Below are positions 1 to 13,142 of a stretch of DNA of 64,000 nucleotides, in pieces. The stretch comes from Liquidambar formosana (lineage: Eukaryota > Streptophyta > Magnoliopsida > Saxifragales > Altingiaceae). Location: positions 5,136,909 to 5,200,908 of the forward strand of contig CM077823.1 of the NCBI GenBank assembly GCA_039720395.1, written 5' to 3'. The translations under genes and the position numbers were made by a program. Each line of letters begins with the position of its first letter. Position 1 is the first letter of the stretch. The notes under the pieces are model-generated. The model ran no database searches. It was given only the letters and a program-made list of their open reading frames with translations, and was not told the DNA's origin.

Positions 1-1170
1 CATAGATAGGGTGATTATTTAGTATTTTCTCAATGTTTTGAGATAAGTTGCATATAGTAAGTTTGATTATGGTAAATTTAGTTATTACTTGTTCCCTTCT
101 CTCTCTTGGGTTATTTTCTTTGCAATGAATTATGGTGACTCTTAAGTTTCTTTTTCATAAACTTTCTATTTTCTTAAAAGTTCATTTTTTAATAAAATTC
201 CTATTTTCTCTTATTCTTTTTTTGCAAACTTCTATTTTTGGAAATTTTCCCTTTTTATTTAATGGAAACTTAAGTATTATAGTAGTTTATTGTGAAGGAA
301 ATAACCCCTTATCTGTCAAACTACATGGACCTTGATCCTTACATCTTTGTATGTAAGGTACGTAGACGCTCATTTGATGTTCAAGTCTGCCTTTATCCTA
401 GGTTTTCTTTCTATTTTATTTTGTTTATTTCTTCTTTTATTCTTTATTCTTTTTTTATTGCTTTCCATATCTCTCTTATTATTCTTTTGTTCGTGGATGT
501 ATGTGAATGTGTATGGATGTTTATTTCATATGCATGGTGACTAATTAGGAAGTGATTGAAATAGCCCATATAAATTAAGAGGCCTTTTTTAGGGTGATGT
601 GGGTGCCTATAGGATGTTTCCTAAAACCTTCCTACTTCGTAACTTAGTCTCCAAATCTTTTATTTGGTTTGTTAAGACTTGCCTTTTTCCTAAAATTGGA
701 GTCATTTGTTTTGTTTTCAAAAGTTTCCTTTAAAATGTTTTTATAGTTTTTCTCATTCCTTAAAAATGACATGGTGACTCCTAGTTTTTGTTATTTGTTT
801 TGTGTGAACCTTAAAAACATATTTTTATTTATTAAAACTCTCTTCTTTTTAAAGGGCATTCAAAACCCGTGATTCACAATACAATAGAAGTTCGTCTAGT
901 ACGTGCCAATCTCATATTAGGTGTTCCTTAATCCTTATGTTCTCAATCACCACAATTCCATCACACATGTACGTTACCTAACATGCTTTTAGGTTTACAC
1001 CCATGTATATTAAATAATAAAGATGCATATTCTTAAATTTCCATGACCCTATCAAGTTTGTAAGTTCTCATGTTATCACTTCAATATAAGTAACTATCAT
1101 GTTCCATAACAATCACATACAAACAAATATAAACAACACCTATGTTGGTGTACTAGTTTATTATGATAAC
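1..1170. other. AT-rich intergenic DNA with LTR-like stretch
   Basis: No gene seen. About 540-870 has the look of a plant gypsy LTR interior (GGGTGCCTATAGG, then ATGGTGACTCCTAG), as does the minus strand near 62400-62600, but no ends are visible. The rest is unremarkable. Confidence 0.4.
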
Positions 1171-1300
1171 TGTAAGAGATCATAAATAGAAACATTATAA
1201 TAATGTAAATGATATACACCAAATCACTATTAGTGTATCACAATCTTAGATTGGGTTGGTATGATTTAATTAAGGAGTTGAGAATATTTGAAAATATTTG

Positions 1301-2853
1301 TGTAGACACCCTATTTTGTACCGATTGTCATCTTAATTCCCGGGGCCCTAATGATGAGTTTAGAAAGATTATTCATGAATTATCCTTGAAGGATTAGTGT
1401 AAATTACAACATGAGATTATTTGTTTAAAATAAAGGAAAAATATTTCATTAAATTAGTCATTTTTGTCATGCCACTAACATGTGTACGTATGCCATAGGT
1501 GTGTGTATGCACATGTGATACATGTGTACGTATGCGTGTTAGTAGTCACTCTCCTAATTTTTAGAAAATGTAATTTCCCTCCCTATTCAGATTAGAAGAC
1601 TTTTCTAATTATTGGTAATATCTTTTGATTATTCTCCAAGTAAACCTAATCTAGAAAGGAAAGAAAATTATAAACTTGTTTAATGCCTTAGATAAGGGGG
1701 AGGAAGATAAGGTTTTTAGAGAGTGAAATTCGTCACAATTCAACAGTAGTTTTTTTTTTAACCAACGAGCATATTTAAATCATAATGTTTGACTCTGAAC
1801 TCGAAATTTAATGAAATTGGTGTCCTTAGAAAGATAATTCAATTCTGTACAGCTTTGTATTTCACAAGTTTTGTCCAATTCTAATGTTTTTATACTTAAA
1901 AACTTGATTGAAGTTTCTGCTGTTACAAAGTGACGAAAATCACTTTTCTTTTTACCTATTTTCTCTTTCGTTTTCTCTTTCCTTTCAAAGTCAAGAGAGT
2001 TTTGATCCTTTTACTGTGATAATACTTTTACGAAAAGGAGGATTCGTGTTAGCTTGATTCAATCCAAAGATCTGAGGGGCCACGAATAAGTATAAAGTCA
2101 GTAAATTTGTATTTATTTTATTTTATTTATTTTTGTCCAATGCATGATTAGCATGATTTAGGTTTAGTTTATATTTGTATTTATTTTTTATATATTTTAT
2201 TTTATTAAGGATGCATGATGTAGATTAATATAAGGCTTCTATGATTCTGTATGATGTGCTTATTGGGTGCATACGCATTCCAAAGTTTATTTTATGTTGT
2301 TTTTATTTTTGTTTCGTTTGCATCTTCTAAGTATGCATGTGTTAATGAATATGCCTCCTATTTTGCTTGAGTCTATGTTATGTGCCAAAGTGTTGCATAC
2401 GCAACCATCCTAGTTGCATACGCACCACTCTTCTGGCGGACAGATTGCTTATTCGTTAATATTATGTTTACTGTTATTTATTCTATTCTACTGTATATTC
2501 TGATCTCTGATATATTTTTGGTTCTCTTTTCTTTATTTTATTAGTTCATTATTTTGATCGTTGTGTGTGCTATAATTTTCCTGCATGATTTAGGGTGGAA
2601 TTCAATTGAATACTTAATTAACTAAAGCCAATAATTATGTGTGGGGGCCGGTTTTGACCAGGCATTGCTAGGTGCCTTACACCTTCCCAATGATGTATCC
2701 TAACTCTAAACCCTCTCTGGTTATGATGAGTTAGACCCTACTAGGGTTCAAGTTAGTTCCCAAGTCAAATTAGGTGGCGACTCCTGTTCGCGCTATCCCT
2801 CCTGGTTAGTGGCATATTCTTTGAGCTGCGTGGTTTAGGACGTGGTGCTCATA
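1301..2853 (+). mobile_element. Solo LTR (gypsy-like), copy A, inside the 5' LTR
   Basis: 1553 bp, starting TGTAGACACC and ending GTGCTCATA, flanked by the perfect 5-bp duplication ATTTG (1296-1300 and 2854-2858). The uninterrupted version of its target is seen in the other outer LTR near 5250-5300. It contains repeated ATACGCA motifs. No internal region or second LTR is present, so it is a product of LTR-LTR recombination. Confidence 0.88.
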
Positions 2854-3573
2854 ATTTGATTGGGTCTAATTTATCTCCAATCCATATTTATATTGTCTCT
2901 AGATTTCTATTTAAACCCTTGCAAAGGTATTGTTTAATCAAGCAAGCAATTATGAAAGAAATTCAGTTTGTTTATATAGTATTAAAGCGGGTCAATTGGA
3001 CTTGAGCTTTTCTTCAATGGCTTTTATGCTTCCGACAGGCAACACTCTGCCACCCATCCGGTTTAAACCTTTGTTTTCTTTTGATTCTCTTTAGAATTTC
3101 ACAAGGGGGAAGAAAAGAGGAAAAAAACCTCTATTCCCTCTTCAAATAACTGAGTTGCCTTATTATATTCAAATCTTTATGATATTCTTTTTTTGCTTGT
3201 GCAGAAGTTCAATTAAGTTTCAAAACTTTGGACTAAAGGTTTGTTCGGATGAAGAAGAAGAACAAAGAAAAGAGAGACTTAAGGACTTTGAAAATTCCCA
3301 ACTTTATTGGTCCATTAAGACACATTGTGGCACAAAGAAGCCTTATCCTATAGAGACCTTTTGTTTTTAGCCCGTGAACCTTATTTTCATTCCCAATTTT
3401 CATCCAAACGATCTTCGTCAGCAAAATCTAGTGATGGAAAGATACCCAAACAAGCATACAAGCAAGCGACATGGCGAGGATTTTAATGGCAAATCCATGA
3501 AGAATTTTTGCTAAAATTCTCATGAATTTGAAGGGGAGTGTAAGAGATCATAAACAGATCGAAGCATTATAAT

Positions 3574-5170
3574 TGTGAGCACCATGTCTTAAACCACGAT
3601 GGTTCGAGAATATGCATCTAGCCTCAAAAGGCTAGCGTGGAGAGGAGTCGCCACGCAATTATTATCTGGGAACAATAAGCCCTAGTAGGGTCCAGCTCTT
3701 CATAACCAGAGATTCGGGTTCAGAGTTAGGGTACATCATTGGGAAGGTGTAAGGCACCCAACAATGCCCGATAGAAATCGGCTCTCACATGTGACTATTG
3801 GCCTTAATTACTTCAATATTTAATTAAAGTTAACCCTAAATCATACAATAAATAAAGTGGGCATGCGATAATAATAGCACACACAATCACCAAAATAATT
3901 AATAAATAAAATAAAGAAAAGAGAATAAAAAATTATATCAGAAATTTGAGACCATAATATATAAGAGAATAGAATAGATATGAACGAATAAGCAATCTGT
4001 CTATTAGAAGAGTGATGCGTACGCAACTAAGGTGGTTGCGTACATAACCCTTTGGCACATAACATAGACTTAAGCAAAACAAGAGGCATACTCATCAACA
4101 CATGCATACTTAGAAGGGGCAAACGAAACAGAAATAAAAAACAAAAGAAAATAAACTTTCTGCCTAGAAGGAAATATGTACACATTGGAAATAAGTGCGT
4201 ACACACCTTATGGGCACATCATACAGAATCACAGAAGTCTTATATCAATCTACATCATGCATCCTTAATAAAATAAAATATACAAATAAACACAAATATA
4301 AAATAAACCTAAATCATGTTAATCATTCTTTAGACAAAAATAAATACAAATTTACCAACTTTATACTTGTTCGTGACGCCTCAGGTCTTTGGATTGAATT
4401 AAGCCAACACGAATACTCCTTTTCGTCAAAGTGTTATCATAGCAAAGGGACCAAAATCCTCTCAACTTTGAAAAGAAATAAAACACAAAAGAGAGCAAGA
4501 GAAAAGAAAAGTGATTTTCGTCACTTTGCAACAGCAGAAACGTTAATCAAGGTTTTGGGTATGAAAATGTTGAAATTGGGCAAAACTCGTGAAATACAAC
4601 GTTGTAGAGAATTGAATTATCTTTCTAAAAAGACTGATTTCATCAAATTCCGACTTCGGAGTAAAAAGTTATGATTACAATACACTCGCTAGTTTTTAGA
4701 AAAACTGCTGTTGAATTATGACGAATTTCACTCCCTAAAAACCCTATTCTCCTCCTCTTTTCTAAAGCATTAAAAAAATATTTATATCTGAAAACTAGGG
4801 TTTTTTCCTTTTCTTTTTAGACTAAGTTTACTTGGAGAATAATTAAAAGATATTACCAATAATTAGAAAAGTCTTCTAATCTGAATAGGAAAGGGAAATT
4901 GCATTTTCTAAAAATTAGGAGAATAACCACTAATATGCATACACATGTATTGTATGTGCGTACACACACCTATCAGTACGTACACATGCTAATGGCACGA
5001 GAAAAACAACTAATTTAATAAAATAATTTTTCTTTATTTTAAACAATTAATCTCATACTGTGATTCGCATTAATCCTTCAAGGATAATTCATGAATAATC
5101 TCACTAAACTCATTATTGGGGTCAAAAAGGATTTTAGAATTATTAGGTGGTACAAAATGGGTTGCCTACA
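3574..5170 (-). mobile_element. Solo LTR (gypsy-like), copy B, inside the 3' LTR
   Basis: 1597 bp, the same family as copy A but inverted (minus-strand ends TGTAGGCAAC and GGTGCTCACA). It is flanked by the perfect 5-bp duplication ATAAT (3569-3573 and 5171-5175). Reverse-complement alignment with copy A runs the full length with many substitutions. The site hit in the outer LTR is only 35 bp in, versus 130 bp for copy A, so the two insertions were separate events. Confidence 0.88.
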
Positions 5171-5395
5171 ATAATAATATAAATAAGATACACTAAATCA
5201 CTATTAGTGTATCCCATCATAACTTAAATTGGGTTGGTGTGATTAAGTTAGGGAGTTGAGAATATTTGAAAATATTTTAGACCTGATTTATCTCCAATCC
5301 ATATTTAGATTGTTGCTAGATTTCTATTTAAATCCTAGCAAAGGTATTTTGTAATCGAGCAAGTAATTATGAATGAAATTTAGTTTGTCTATACA

Positions 5396-5790
5396 AAATA
5401 AATTTCTCACAACCTGAAAATCTGAATCATGGCTTAGTGAAATAAAAATCATTAAATAGGGTAAAATAAATAAATTAAGGGTGGATGGTTTCTTTAATAA
5501 ATCTGAATCTCTGAAAAAAATTGGCATACCTATCCTTAAATAAGTCATACTTCGAACCTTTTAGTTTGTTATAAATATACTATTAATCATTCATCTAGAA
5601 TAAGGTATCATCATATATGTCATATAGCCACATGGTCCACCCACATCCATCTTGAATGTTACATAACATATTCAGAAAAACAAAATATAATTCCAAACCT
5701 CATGGTCAACATTCAGCATTACTTAAATGATATTTATTCAGTGTCATAAAATATAATACTTTACATACAAATGGAATTTGTTATTTAAAA
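5396..5790. other. AT-rich intergenic DNA
   Basis: Nothing recognised apart from the target duplication of the next element at its right end. Confidence 0.6.
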
Positions 5791-6523
5791 GGGGACTTTG
5801 GCCACAAGTCCATATTATTGTACTTGTACAGCCATAAGTCTATGAAAAAAACTTATAGAGCCTTAAGTCCACAAAAATTGCCATAGACTCAAATACCCTT
5901 CAATAAGTGTTGAAAGGGGACCTTATTTTCACCGTTTGTTCAAATCCAGCCTTTTTTTTTTTTTTTTTTTGCCTTCTCCTCTCCATCCTGACTAAAAATG
6001 ATAGTCACACATGGCATGTAACTATTTTAAAAGCACTATATTATCTTAAATTCAAAAAATTTCAAATCACTAATACCAAATTTAATTGTTTTATTCATAA
6101 TGTAACTATTAAAATTACTCCCAAAACAATTAATTTTGAATTTAAACTCTATTAAAAACAATTTAATTTAAAAATTTTAAAAATAGTTATGCATAACTAT
6201 TTTAAAACCGCACATTTAGTCAATGCAATTGTTTTTTTTTTTCCTAATTTTATAATCATTATGGGTCTCGTTTTTAAACTTTCGACGAGTAGATCACAAA
6301 AATATAAATTTTATCAAAAATTGACGTATAAATTAAAAGTTATGTCATTTTAATGTTTAAAAACAAAAAATAACAACTTAAGGGTGATATAGATTTTATG
6401 CAGTTAACACCCTTATAAAACACTCACGTTTTACTTAAAATTGTAATTATGCTTATTCAAGATTCCTATATGGACTTTTGCCTTTACAAGTTCACTAAAA
6501 TTGTCTTTTAGGCTAATTTTCCC
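5791..6523. mobile_element. Non-autonomous MULE-like element, 9-bp target duplication
   Basis: 733 bp flanked by the perfect 9-bp duplication TATTTAAAA (5782-5790 and 6524-6532). Ends GGGGACTTTGGCC and, reverse-complemented, GGGAAAATTAGCC form weak inverted repeats. No transposase. A T run lies at about 5951-5970. Nine-base duplications are the mark of the Mutator superfamily. Confidence 0.75.
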
Positions 6524-6839
6524 TATTTAAAAAGGGTATCATTTCCTCTAACATGACTATTCCAACAACAATTTAGAAAACACAAAGTGTCTACATATAA
6601 TGTTACATTTCATTTTTTTTATTGATATTATTATTATTATGTAATTGGGCACAAGTTAGTCCTAATTTGATGACTTATACAGGCTGAAGTCATCAACTCG
6701 TGAACTAGGTTTCATCGATTAATCGTGTCCCATATATTAATACTGTATAATATCATTTGACAACAATTATTGTCTTCTTCGCGCTAATCAAATTTGGAAA
6801 CCTTTCCCCATCGATCAATGAGTGGCACTACAACACACA

Positions 6840-7257
6840 AGATGCTTTCAGTGTAACATTTACAATGACCTACTAACCCAAGGAAAACTACAAATCTCAA
6901 TTATGTTCTTTAGTGTCCACTGGAAATTTTTTGGGCTATTTGGATGGAGAGGAATGCACTGATTTTTTATGAATTTCTTCCACAGTGGACATTTGGGATT
7001 GTATCCCTTTCATGACATCCTTTTGGGCTTCTTCTTCTAAGGGTTTCTATGGGGTTCATTTATTTGTTATAAAAGAGGATTGGTAAGTTGTTTGATGTTA
7101 GCTTTTTATGTTTTTCTTTTTGCCTATCGGTCTTAGGCGGATTGCTTGTTCTCTTTTGTATCCCATTGTATTTTTTTTTCCCTCTCCTATTAATAAGATT
7201 TTTCTCTATTGTTGATTAAAAAAAAATGAAAATTTTGCACCAAAAAAAAAAAAAAAA
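6840..7257 (+). mobile_element. 5'-truncated L1-type LINE end
   Basis: Near 6924-6960 a frame reads IFWAIWMERNAL, the hallmark of the zinc-binding region after plant L1 reverse transcriptases. A T-rich 3' UTR and poly(A) runs (7218-7227, 7241-7256) follow. Frame is broken; dead copy. Confidence 0.7.
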
Positions 7258-8238
7258 TCGTTTAAAACTTAGCCTTCCCATTTTTTTTTAAATGCAAATT
7301 TTGTTTACTTTCAAATTCTTCTACAATTTTTCATATATTGCTTCGGTTTAATTATTATTATTCAAATCTTCTCCATTCTTATCAAAATCGGAAAAAAAAA
7401 AATGTGGAACATTTGCAACAAGAAAAAAAAACGTTTTAAAGTTAGACTTCCCTTTTTTTTTCCCCCTTCATAAAATATTTTCCAAAAGAAAAAAGCGATC
7501 GGATGGTAACCTTCCCCTTTTTCCCTTTTAATGAGTTGAACTGCTTTCTATTATGCCTTAATAGTTCACATCTCTCACCCACAGAATTAATCCAAATTTT
7601 GTCTCCTTTCAAATTCCTCTATGATTACCATAAATCGATTTGATCTGATAATTATTCTACAAGTCTTCTCTTTTCTTACCATATATTAGAAATATGTTAA
7701 TATATATATATTATATGCCTGTTAACTTTGAATTTTATATTATAATTGACAATATAAAAAAAGAAAATAAAGTCATTTGTATGTGGAAGATCAATTTAAC
7801 AATCATTGAGAAACACATAATTTTTTAGAGTAACTTTTTTTTTAGTAAAATACGTTTCTTCATTGAAAAAAAAAATTCTTACATTAACTATTTCTCAAAA
7901 ACATAATTTATGACGTGTTTCTTAGATAAGAAATTTAAGTACCATCACATTAAATATTATTTTCTATTTGTATTAAAGCTAATTCTAAACTAAAATTTTA
8001 AGTCATTTGTTATTATTCTTTTTATATCTTTTTGTTTATATTAAAAAAAAATTCCCATATGTAGCACAAGTCTAACACTAGTACAAAAGTAATATGGTAT
8101 ATTGCTTAAAATTTGTTAAATGTAAAAGATATAGAAAATCATTGCCACCTAGGTTGAGCTGTTTTATGAAGAATGGATATGATTGCCTTATTGCACATGT
8201 ATATTCATACACTGTTTAGTTTCCTTCAACATCTTTAG
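7258..8238. other. AT-rich intergenic DNA
   Basis: No gene, RNA or clear repeat ends. Many short A and T runs. Confidence 0.6.
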
Positions 8239-9287
8239 CCTAGTTAGTAAATTCGTGTATAATATGCATATTATACCCGTACGTTTGTTGTTTTGAAAAA
8301 AACTCCCGTTCGCCGTCTAAAACCGAAAGATTCGGTAAAAAAACGCGTCTATTTCAACTCAAAAGTATTGTATATGTATTATTTATATTTCGTTTTATTC
8401 GTGAATAAAGATATGGATATATAGATATAACATCAAAAAAAAGTACGCTCAGAACTCATACTTCGTCAGAAGTCATTATTTTTACTACCCTAGACCCTAG
8501 AGTAGCCGTCGTCTAGTCTCATTATAGTTTCTTTGTTGAAGGCCTAAAGCAAGCAAAAGAGAATTTTGAGATAAAGGTATGTGTCCTTTAATCTGACTTA
8601 GTAGTCAGTGCTTGTCTAACATCTTACATTTATATATATATTATTAGTTCATTACTAAATTGGATCTTTATGATTTTTTTATTATTATTTTCCCAATCTA
8701 TTGACTTTGTGTTTACTATTTACAATGGTTCGAAGTTTCTTTTAACTTTTAGGCTATCACACGAATTTAATTGTGATTTAGGATAATTTATTTAGGATGT
8801 TTAAAGTAGCTAAAACATGATTGGATGTTATTTTAATTTTGTTTTATGGATGAACTTGAATGGTTTCCATATTTTTTTATGGTGTGATGAAATAATTTCT
8901 ATTGATAGTATTTACTTTTATTTAATTTTTTAGAGGTTGATAAACATGGATGGTTTTGTATATTTTCATTTTGGACTAAATTATCTTAAATAAATCATTT
9001 TGTTGACTATATTTTATAGTTTTTATAATAAAAAGAAATAGTTATGATGGTCAATTGGTCATTCTGATTATTATTAAATAAAAACTATAATATATATTGC
9101 CATTTTTTTACTAAAAGTTTTTTTGGTAAACAATCGTATTATTCTTGTATATACACGTTTCTGTTTTTTTTACCGTTTTCATCTTTTTATGCCGTATTTT
9201 TAACCATATTATTTGAAGAAAAAACCGAATTATACCCGTCCGTATCCCATACTGTACTTTTTTCCATACCGTATTTTACTAACTATG
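8239..9287. mobile_element. hAT-like non-autonomous element
   Basis: 1049 bp with terminal inverted repeats CCTAGTTAGTAAA and TTTACTAACTATG, flanked by 8-bp duplications ATCTTTAG (8231-8238) and ATCCTTAG (9288-9295), one mismatch. The ends also hold CGGTATGG-like motifs. No transposase reading frame remains. Confidence 0.82.
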
Positions 9288-10018
9288 ATCCTTAGTTATG
9301 TGAGTCTTTTATCTGCTGCAAAAATACTCTCTGTCTAAACTTGCCTCCCTTTTGCACTAGCCACTATATATAGAACTTATTTTTGTCGTTCTCTCTCCCT
9401 TTTCTATAAATGCTAGACTAGAGATACACACAATAATTCCAACCTATCTGTACTCGTTGCTATTGTTATCAGAACTAGATCAGACTGGTCGGTTGGACAG
9501 ATGAGCGAAACATTAGTCCAATTGAGTTCTCTATTTTAATGGATCATTTTTTGCATTTAGTTTGGATTGAACTGATCAAATTGGACGATTTCTCATTAAA
9601 ATCTACTCCAAATCGAATGAGTTTGATGGGTCAAACAAGCTGAATAATTTTCTAAAAAAAACTTACATATCTTGATGTGATGAAGAGTTTAACCTAGGTA
9701 AGTAATAAAACAATATCTACTCTATCCTCTTGATGGGGTTAGTATCTCATTCGAGTTTGATAACCATGCTCGACACCATCTTTGTATTATGCCACAATAT
9801 TTAAATATTTGAGTTACTAGATTCATCATTTGGTAAAATCTACGTACGTAATGGTTATGAGCTGTCTATAAGATGAAACAAAATTGCACACAACTATAGG
9901 ATTAGGTTAAATATTTTCAACATTAACTTTGTTTCCATGTATCCATATGGCCCATGAAATATAGTGTGATAGATTGTAGTGTGACATGGTATATGATTGC
10001 CTTATTAGTACTCTTATA
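9288..10018. other. Intergenic DNA
   Basis: About 9470-9660 resembles the decayed interior of a small repeat (GACTGGTCGGTTGGAC) but has no ends I can define. Nothing else seen. Confidence 0.5.
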
Positions 10019-11498
10019 GGGTGCGTTTGGTTCAGGGTTTCCATGCCTGGGAATGGGTTTTGATTCCTCTTTTCGCTGTTTGGGACGAACTCATCCCCGG
10101 CAATGGCTGAAGCCTGCTAGGCTGAGATTCCCACCAGGGCTGGGTATCTGAAAACTAGGGGAGGGATGGGTTTGCACTTGTGATTCCCGAGCATGAGTTT
10201 AAGTATAAAAAAAAAAAAAAAAAAAAAAAAAATGCTAAGCGTGCTCTTTGTTTAAAGGAACAAAAATTTATATTTCCTACCTATGTCCCTTCTCCCAAAA
10301 CATAATCTACACAATCTACAATCTCCATCTCAAAACCCTCACTATCACCGTCACTTCCCTCTCCAACCCTTAGCCCCTCAGTGTTACGTTTCTTCCCTCA
10401 CAATTCTGCTATGCTTGCCCACCTTTATGGCAGAACACTATCCCATTTCTACGCTCACCCTTATGGCATCACTTTCCTCTTCCTTGCTGATCTTATATCT
10501 TTGCAAGAAGAAGAAGAAGTAGCAGTACAAAGGAATACAGAGGAATCCATTTGCTCATAACTTACCCTAATTTTTCTCCTCTCACGACGACATAGCAACG
10601 GTGCCCTAGATTTTTCTCCTCTCAAGATGACAGAGCAACGGCAAGGATCTGCATCTCCACATTTACGATTCCTCTTCAATATCTGGTATGCTTAATCTTT
10701 CTATAGATCTTTGCAAATTGTGTACCTAATATATCAACAATTTATTTATGAATCAAATGGCTATTCTTATGTATTAGCCATGCATGTATAAAGCATCTCC
10801 ACAATTGTGTGCCCTAGATTTTTCTCCTCTCAAGACGACAGAGCAACGGCAAGGATCTGCATCTCCACATTTACGATTCCTCTTCAATATCTGGTATGCT
10901 TAATCTTTCTATAGATCTTTGCAAATTGTGTACCTAATACATCAACAATTTATTTATGAATCAAATGGCTATGCTTATGTATTAGCCATGCATGTATAAA
11001 GCATCTCCATATTCCACCTCCATCTTCATGACAGCTTCTTGAATTTTTGGTGTAATAGTTGACTACAAGATGATATAGTCGACTATAACATGGTTTAACA
11101 ATAGAGCTTAGCTCTCACCCTATCTAAGCCACCCGAACCGACACATCTTCTCCCCAAATCGACTCAAACCCTAAAAATCTTCCATTTTATCTCTTTCTCC
11201 CCCTATCCATTCCTTTCCACTATGACCCAACGCACTAAGAAACTTCTCGCGTCTTCCCTTTCAAAAACACCATCTGCCCTTTTAATGACAAAGGGTATTG
11301 TAGGAATTTCATCCTAATAGGAATCGTGTTCCTGACCCAACCAAATATAGGAATTTGGAATGATCAAATGATTCCTACTACCCATTCCCAACTAACCAAA
11401 CGTGGGGATGGGTAATATTTATAACATTCCCATTCCCATTCCCAAGTAATACCTCATTCCCAAGACTCATATTCTCATTTCGCGAACCAAACTCACCC
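10019..11498. mobile_element. Harbinger-like element, copy 1
   Basis: 1480 bp, ends GGGTGCGTTTGGTTC and GAACCAAACTCACCC, flanked by the 3-bp duplication ATA (10016-10018, 11499-11501). It is the same family as the element at 55234-56729, sharing ends and interior motifs. Contains a poly(A) run at about 10208-10231 and a 208-bp tandem duplication. No transposase seen. Confidence 0.82.
10603..11010. repeat. 208-bp tandem duplication inside Harbinger-like element
   Basis: The block starting GCCCTAGATTTTTCTCC at 10603 repeats from 10811 with only a handful of changes, so it is a recent duplication. The homologous element at 55234-56729 lacks it. Confidence 0.88.
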
Positions 11499-12298
11499 AT
11501 AGGAAACATGAATATTATAATATAATTTTATGCGTTCAATATTTATGATTTAGTCACTGTGTAGAAGACAATATGGGTACATTAATCATACATAGTGAGA
11601 AAAGGAAAAAGAAAAACTCTATACATCTATATGAGATAAGATGATGGGTTAAATTTCCCATTTGGGAATCAAGTGTCAACCATGATGGAAGGGGGGTGAT
11701 TGAAGATAGATTATTTGGTGAAGGCATAATGTGCTCATAGACATAAATCCTTGGGGGAATTATAGATAGGTTCGGCTATGGGCAAATAATTACAGTTCAT
11801 TACAATTGATTACTAACTTACTAGTAAATGATTACTAACTTAAATAAGAATGACTACTAACTGTAATTGAACTATAATTGTTTGCCCCTAGCTGGACCTA
11901 TTTGTAATTCCCACTAAATTGTTTATCATGTGATAACATGTAAGGAGTAATATGTGTCTTAGGGCGCATTCCTCCTTTGCATAATATACTTTTTGGTAAT
12001 TGAAAAGAAATATGGTTTTCTTATATATAAAATTTTTGGTAAATGAAAAGAAATAGCATTTTCTTATCTCCTTATTTACAAGGCATAAGTGAATCCACAA
12101 TCAATAAGATCATTTATTGCATTATTTATCACCAAATACCCTTGACCATGAACAAATACCAAGGGCAAATCCCTTGCAAATGCATAGAATATATTGGCAT
12201 TATAAACAAATGGCACCCGAATTTATCATATAAACCTATTAAAAGGAATCTATGCCAATTTATTATATAGTGACATTATATATACTAGTACCTAGTTA
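11499..12298. other. Intergenic DNA with a small foldback
   Basis: An imperfect inverted repeat at about 11753-11917 (arms starting GGGAATTATAG and, on the other strand, GGGAATTACAA) encloses short GATTACTAACT repeats; it looks like a MITE without clear target duplication. The rest is featureless. Confidence 0.55.
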
Positions 12299-12582
12299 GA
12301 GCAACTCCAATAGCGAGGCAAAGTAAAAATTTTCCTAATATGTGAAAAACAGGTGCTCCTACAAGTGATGCATTTGGGGAGGCAAATAGAGGTTGAAGCA
12401 AATCGGCCACATTATCATTTGGAAGAAAATGATGGTTGGAGGTTGAGGGAAAAGTGGGTGAGGCAAAAGAATGACTCAAATGCATTAAAACAGTTACTTT
12501 TTTTATGTCATAATTTTTATTCTGTACCAATGCAAAAAATGGATTTACATTACCAAAATGCGTCAATGGTTTGGAGTTGCTC
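12299..12582. mobile_element. Tourist-type MITE upstream of UPF3
   Basis: 284 bp, terminal repeats GAGCAACTCCAA and TTGGAGTTGCTC, target duplication TTA (12296-12298, 12583-12585). The TTA duplication and ends are typical of Tourist/Harbinger MITEs. It ends only 30 bp before the G-box of the presumed UPF3 promoter. Confidence 0.85.
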
Positions 12583-13025
12583 TTAAAAGGAAACTAGTCG
12601 ATCTTGTGGTCCACGTGTTACCACTTTACCTGCATAGCATGAGTAGGATTGTACCCCAAATTGCCCAACATTGCACTTTCCATGCTTCCCAATCACATTT
12701 TGTTTGCACAAAGGAATGTCCAGCAATCTCCTCGTCATGGTCATCCCCAAGGGTGACACACATAGTGCGTACTACACACCCCATGCTCTCTAGCAACAGC
12801 CACCAATCAGCGTACGCAAAACACCCTTCCTATACACACACGACACTACCCATATATATACGAACACGATATACACGTATACATCCATAGACTGTATATC
12901 AACAAAGCACATCCGTCTGTATATATATGAAGAATTGAACTCGTATAAATTTCTTTTCATCACTCTGTTTATATCAGGACTCACTCTCTCTTCTTTCCGC
13001 GACTTTCTCTCTCTAGATTTCGTGC

Positions 13026-13055
13026 ATGGCGATTTGGGATCAGACTCGAAATTAG
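13026..13055 (+). other. uORF in UPF3 leader (10 codons with stop)
   Basis: ATG at 13026 opens MAIWDQTRN and stops at TAG 13053-13055, about 160 nt before the UPF3 start. It lies in the leader only if transcription starts upstream as the TATA positions suggest. No conservation data are available. Confidence 0.35.
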
Positions 13056-13082
13056 GGCACCAAACCGACCGCGATCGATGCT

Positions 13083-13142
13083 ATGATTATGCGGGGAAGA
13101 TGTAATCTCATGTTGATTTTCGAATATCGAAGCAATTTTTGA
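13083..13142 (+). other. Second uORF in UPF3 leader (20 codons with stop)
   Basis: ATG at 13083 opens MIMRGRCNLMLIFEYRSNF and stops at TGA 13140-13142; a minimal ATG-CTA-TGA precedes it at 13078. A further ATG at 13155 is in frame with UPF3 and would add 20 residues (MEFCVSISRV...) that do not resemble the family N-terminus, so I did not choose it. Confidence 0.35.

Larger units (their letters stand above)
1171..5395 (+). mobile_element. Short copia-like LTR element, both LTRs interrupted
   Basis: Two direct copies of a ~250-bp LTR begin TGTAAGAGATCATAA at 1171 and 3539. The polypurine tract GAAGGGGAG (3530-3538) abuts the second copy. After the first copy, near 2978, a degenerate initiator-Met primer site (AGTATTAAAGC) follows. 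The internal part is only about 560 bp and has no coding capacity, so the element is TRIM-like or a deletion derivative. Each LTR is split by a solo LTR of another family. No convincing target duplication for the outer element was found (left flank ATAAC). Confidence 0.75.

Noticed and set aside
4195..4674. 159-codon plus-strand frame
   Set aside because: Antisense to solo LTR copy B; AT-rich, lysine/asparagine-biased, no domain.
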